Below, piece after piece: positions 62,310 to 64,000 of a stretch of DNA of 64,000 bases. Origin of the DNA: Aquimarina sp. MMG016 (GTDB lineage Bacteria; Bacteroidota; Bacteroidia; Flavobacteriales; Flavobacteriaceae); NCBI RefSeq assembly GCF_018100805.1, contig NZ_JAGJEA010000008.1:62001-126000 (forward strand), read 5' to 3'. The notes under the pieces were generated by a model. It did no database searches and was not told the DNA's origin. It saw only the letters and a list, made by a program, of their open reading frames with translations. Position 1 is the stretch's first letter. Each line of letters begins with the position of its first letter. The translations under genes and the position numbers were made by a program.

Positions 62310-62576
62310 TTATTTTTCTTGCTCCTTTTTCTTTATCCCAGCCCAATAGATCACATCTCTAAAATCAGATTTAGCAACTTTAGTCACCCTAACTAACTCT
62401 TCCAAATCCCCATCTGCAAGATATACCACAGAAAATCTGGCGTTACGTAAATTATGCTCAGACTCAGCCATAACATGTGTTAAGGTAATAGACTCTAGGT
62501 GAGATACGACTTCTGGTATTTGATTTTTATCAAACTCCTTCTTAATTAAGGTTAATAAATCCTCTTCTAGTTTCAT
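62310..62576 (-). CDS. Small protein linked to DUF389 gene
   Basis: 88 residues, soluble, mixed charge (MKLEEDLLTLIKKEFDKNQI ... DVIYWAGIKKKEQEK). No family recognised. Its start overlaps the stop of the DUF389 gene (62573-62576, ATGA), so it is translationally coupled to it and may act as a partner. Confidence 0.7.
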   Translation of the reverse strand: MKLEEDLLTLIKKEFDKNQIPEVVSHLESITLTHVMAESEHNLRNARFSVVYLADGDLEELVRVTKVAKSDFRDVIYWAGIKKKEQEK

Positions 62577-64000
62577 TTTACGTACAAGGTATCTGCCTTA
62601 AGTGTATTGGTCATCCAGATTCTTAAATCGTTATTTCTAATATCATTAAGACTATCAGACACAGCGAATTTCCATTCAGGAAAGATTGTCTTTAACGTAT
62701 CTACCTTTTTAAAGTTAGATGTTATCACCTCTGCATATCCTAATTCTTTAAGATCCTGGAAATAAATCTTAGCATCTTTGGATATATCGAAGTATGGCAG
62801 TACCTCAACAGGAACTACTTTTTGAGCTTCTTTTAACTGCAGTTCTAATGCTGCCATTTGGATTTTTAGATCTTCTATCTGATCTAAAAGTTGCTCATTT
62901 TCTTTCTCTAAGCGATTTATTTGTTCTATAGATCGGTCATAGGCTTTAGATACCTGATCAATACCTCTAGCTTTATTACCTCTCACAGTTAATTTAAAAT
63001 CGCTGATATTATCATATTTCAATAACTCATTCTGTAAATCACTAGCAGTTGCATCTGATATTTCTCCGTCAAAAAACAACTTCAATGTTTTATTATCATA
63101 ATCATAGATAGGCTTTCTGAGGTATAGATTTTCATTGGCTTCAATTTCATTAGCAATAAAGCTTTCATAATCTCCTTCAGCCTGACTTTCGTTAAGCGTA
63201 ATCCAAAAGGTATAAATAGCAGGCACCATAACCACGATAGCAAGTATTGAAGCGATTCTGGCAGTAAGCTTTCGCTTAGCAGAATTGGCATATCTGATCA
63301 TCGGGAATCTTAGCAATTTCAAAACTAAAAAAGTTGCTAACCCAATAAAAATAGTATTGATAGTAAACAGATACATTGCACCTAATGCGTAGTCATATTT
63401 ACCGATAGCCAATCCAAATCCTACAGTACATAAAGGCGGCATTAAGGCTGTGGCTATTGCTACACCAAAAATCACACTGGCAATGGTTCCTTTTTTGGTT
63501 CTCGCTATAATCAAAGCCAATCCACCAAAAAATGCGATCAGCACATCTCTGATATCAGGTTTGGTTCTGGCTAATAATTCTGAAGACTCCTCTTTTAACG
63601 GAAACAACCAAAAGAATAACCAAGCAGTGAGCACACTCAATACCACCATCACCGCAAAATTGATCAATGATTTTCTAAGTGTATCGATATCATTTACCGC
63701 AATAGACATCCCCATCCCTAAGATCGGCCCCATTAGTGGTGAAATTAACATCGCACCGATTACCACAGGTATAGAATTAGCATTAAGACCTATCGACGCT
63801 ATGAATATCGAGCAAACCAGAATCCAGGCAGTAGCTCCCTTAAAAGGAATATCTGCTTTAATCAATTCTATAGTACCTTCCCGATCCGTATCGTGCCTAA
63901 AATCAAGTAATTCTTTTAAGAAAGTGGATATACTCTGAAATAATCCTTTAGCATCTTTTTTCACAGCTTCTTTCTGCTGTTCTACCTTCTGATCCTGATG
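62573..64000 (-). CDS. DUF389 membrane protein, 5' end cut by window
   Basis: The frame is open to base 64000, so the true N-terminus lies outside; a GTG at 63964 is internal. About 475 residues visible. Five to six membrane segments with the DUF389 motif IPVVIGAMLISPLMGPILGMGMS and ALMPPLCTVGFGLAIG. A C-terminal cytosolic region has a coiled coil (about residues 335-380: EQINRLEKENEQLLDQIEDL). Integral-membrane DUF389 proteins are widespread with unknown function. Cotranscribed with the downstream 88-residue protein. Confidence 0.88.
   Translation of the reverse strand, partial: HQDQKVEQQKEAVKKDAKGLFQSISTFLKELLDFRHDTDREGTIELIKADIPFKGATAWILVCSIFIASIGLNANSIPVVIGAMLISPLMGPILGMGMSIAVNDIDTLRKSLINFAVMVVLSVLTAWLFFWLFPLKEESSELLARTKPDIRDVLIAFFGGLALIIARTKKGTIASVIFGVAIATALMPPLCTVGFGLAIGKYDYALGAMYLFTINTIFIGLATFLVLKLLRFPMIRYANSAKRKLTARIASILAIVVMVPAIYTFWITLNESQAEGDYESFIANEIEANENLYLRKPIYDYDNKTLKLFFDGEISDATASDLQNELLKYDNISDFKLTVRGNKARGIDQVSKAYDRSIEQINRLEKENEQLLDQIEDLKIQMAALELQLKEAQKVVPVEVLPYFDISKDAKIYFQDLKELGYAEVITSNFKKVDTLKTIFPEWKFAVSDSLNDIRNNDLRIWMTNTLKADTLYVK

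Noticed and set aside
63450..63938. 162-codon plus-strand frame opposite the DUF389 gene
   Set aside because: Antisense of membrane-helix codons; the minus-strand frame has clear DUF389 motifs.
1..64000. tRNA, rRNA, insertion-sequence transposase or CRISPR
   Set aside because: No cloverleaf with T-loop consensus, rRNA stretch, transposase frame or repeat-spacer array was recognised on reading; a covariance-model search would be needed to exclude small RNAs.

Overview
The window is a 64-kb piece of an AT-rich Bacteroidota chromosome, most probably a marine Flavobacteriaceae (an Aquimarina-like genus is my guess, not shown). Support comes from the -7 elements of the TAnnTTTG type, a type IX secretion C-terminal domain on an M28 peptidase, a fused hypoxanthine phosphoribosyltransferase-adenylate kinase, an Obg GTPase without a C-terminal extension, GbsR- and DUF5723-type proteins, many SPII lipoproteins and frequent TTG/GTG starts. 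No rRNA, tRNA or CRISPR array was seen. Both ends cut genes: a DUF5723-type outer membrane protein at base 1 and a DUF389 membrane protein at base 64000.

Layout. 1-7.5 kb: DUF5723 protein with its partner lipoprotein, a yjjG / deacetylase-like / radC operon, DUF1569 and PaiB-like proteins, and the murein-recycling ligase Mpl. 7.8-19 kb: a 2032-residue alpha-2-macroglobulin, a DUF2459 protein, a fasciclin lipoprotein, a paraoxonase-like lactonase, and a Crp / AhpD-like / DoxX cluster in which doxX carries an in-frame stop. 19-25.9 kb: nucleotide metabolism (obg, hpt-adk fusion, purK, purE) with 13 perfect copies of a heptamer between purK and purE, then an M3 peptidase. 25.9-38.8 kb: secreted M28 peptidase, a GbsR-led lipid/membrane cluster (methyltransferase, TIGR01777, SRPBCC), an ECF sigma factor with two tandem zinc-finger-like small proteins, a UbiA-like protein, gcvP, and two lipoproteins including an FKBP.

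About 37.6-55.1 kb is an accessory region. It has dispersed REP-like palindromes, 42-bp tandem repeats, an O-acyltransferase with SGNH domain, a lipoprotein-anchored WHH nuclease toxin with its candidate immunity gene, an orphan toxin-tail fragment joined to a double-CxxC immunity-like protein, an XRE regulator, a two-gene operon of a NACHT STAND ATPase (pentapeptide-like repeats and winged helix) with a RelA/SpoT-fold nucleotidyltransferase, and a cytoplasmic S8 protease / polytopic membrane protein pair. The NACHT-RelA/SpoT operon is the best candidate for an undescribed (anti-phage) system.

55.3-64 kb returns to ordinary genes: truncated haemoglobin, a KASIII-like enzyme with a methyltransferase and a glycosyltransferase, a short unannotated double-glycine leader peptide with a four-cysteine core (58819-58968), a PafA-type alkaline phosphatase, the MlaE/MlaF lipid transporter pair and the DUF389 protein.
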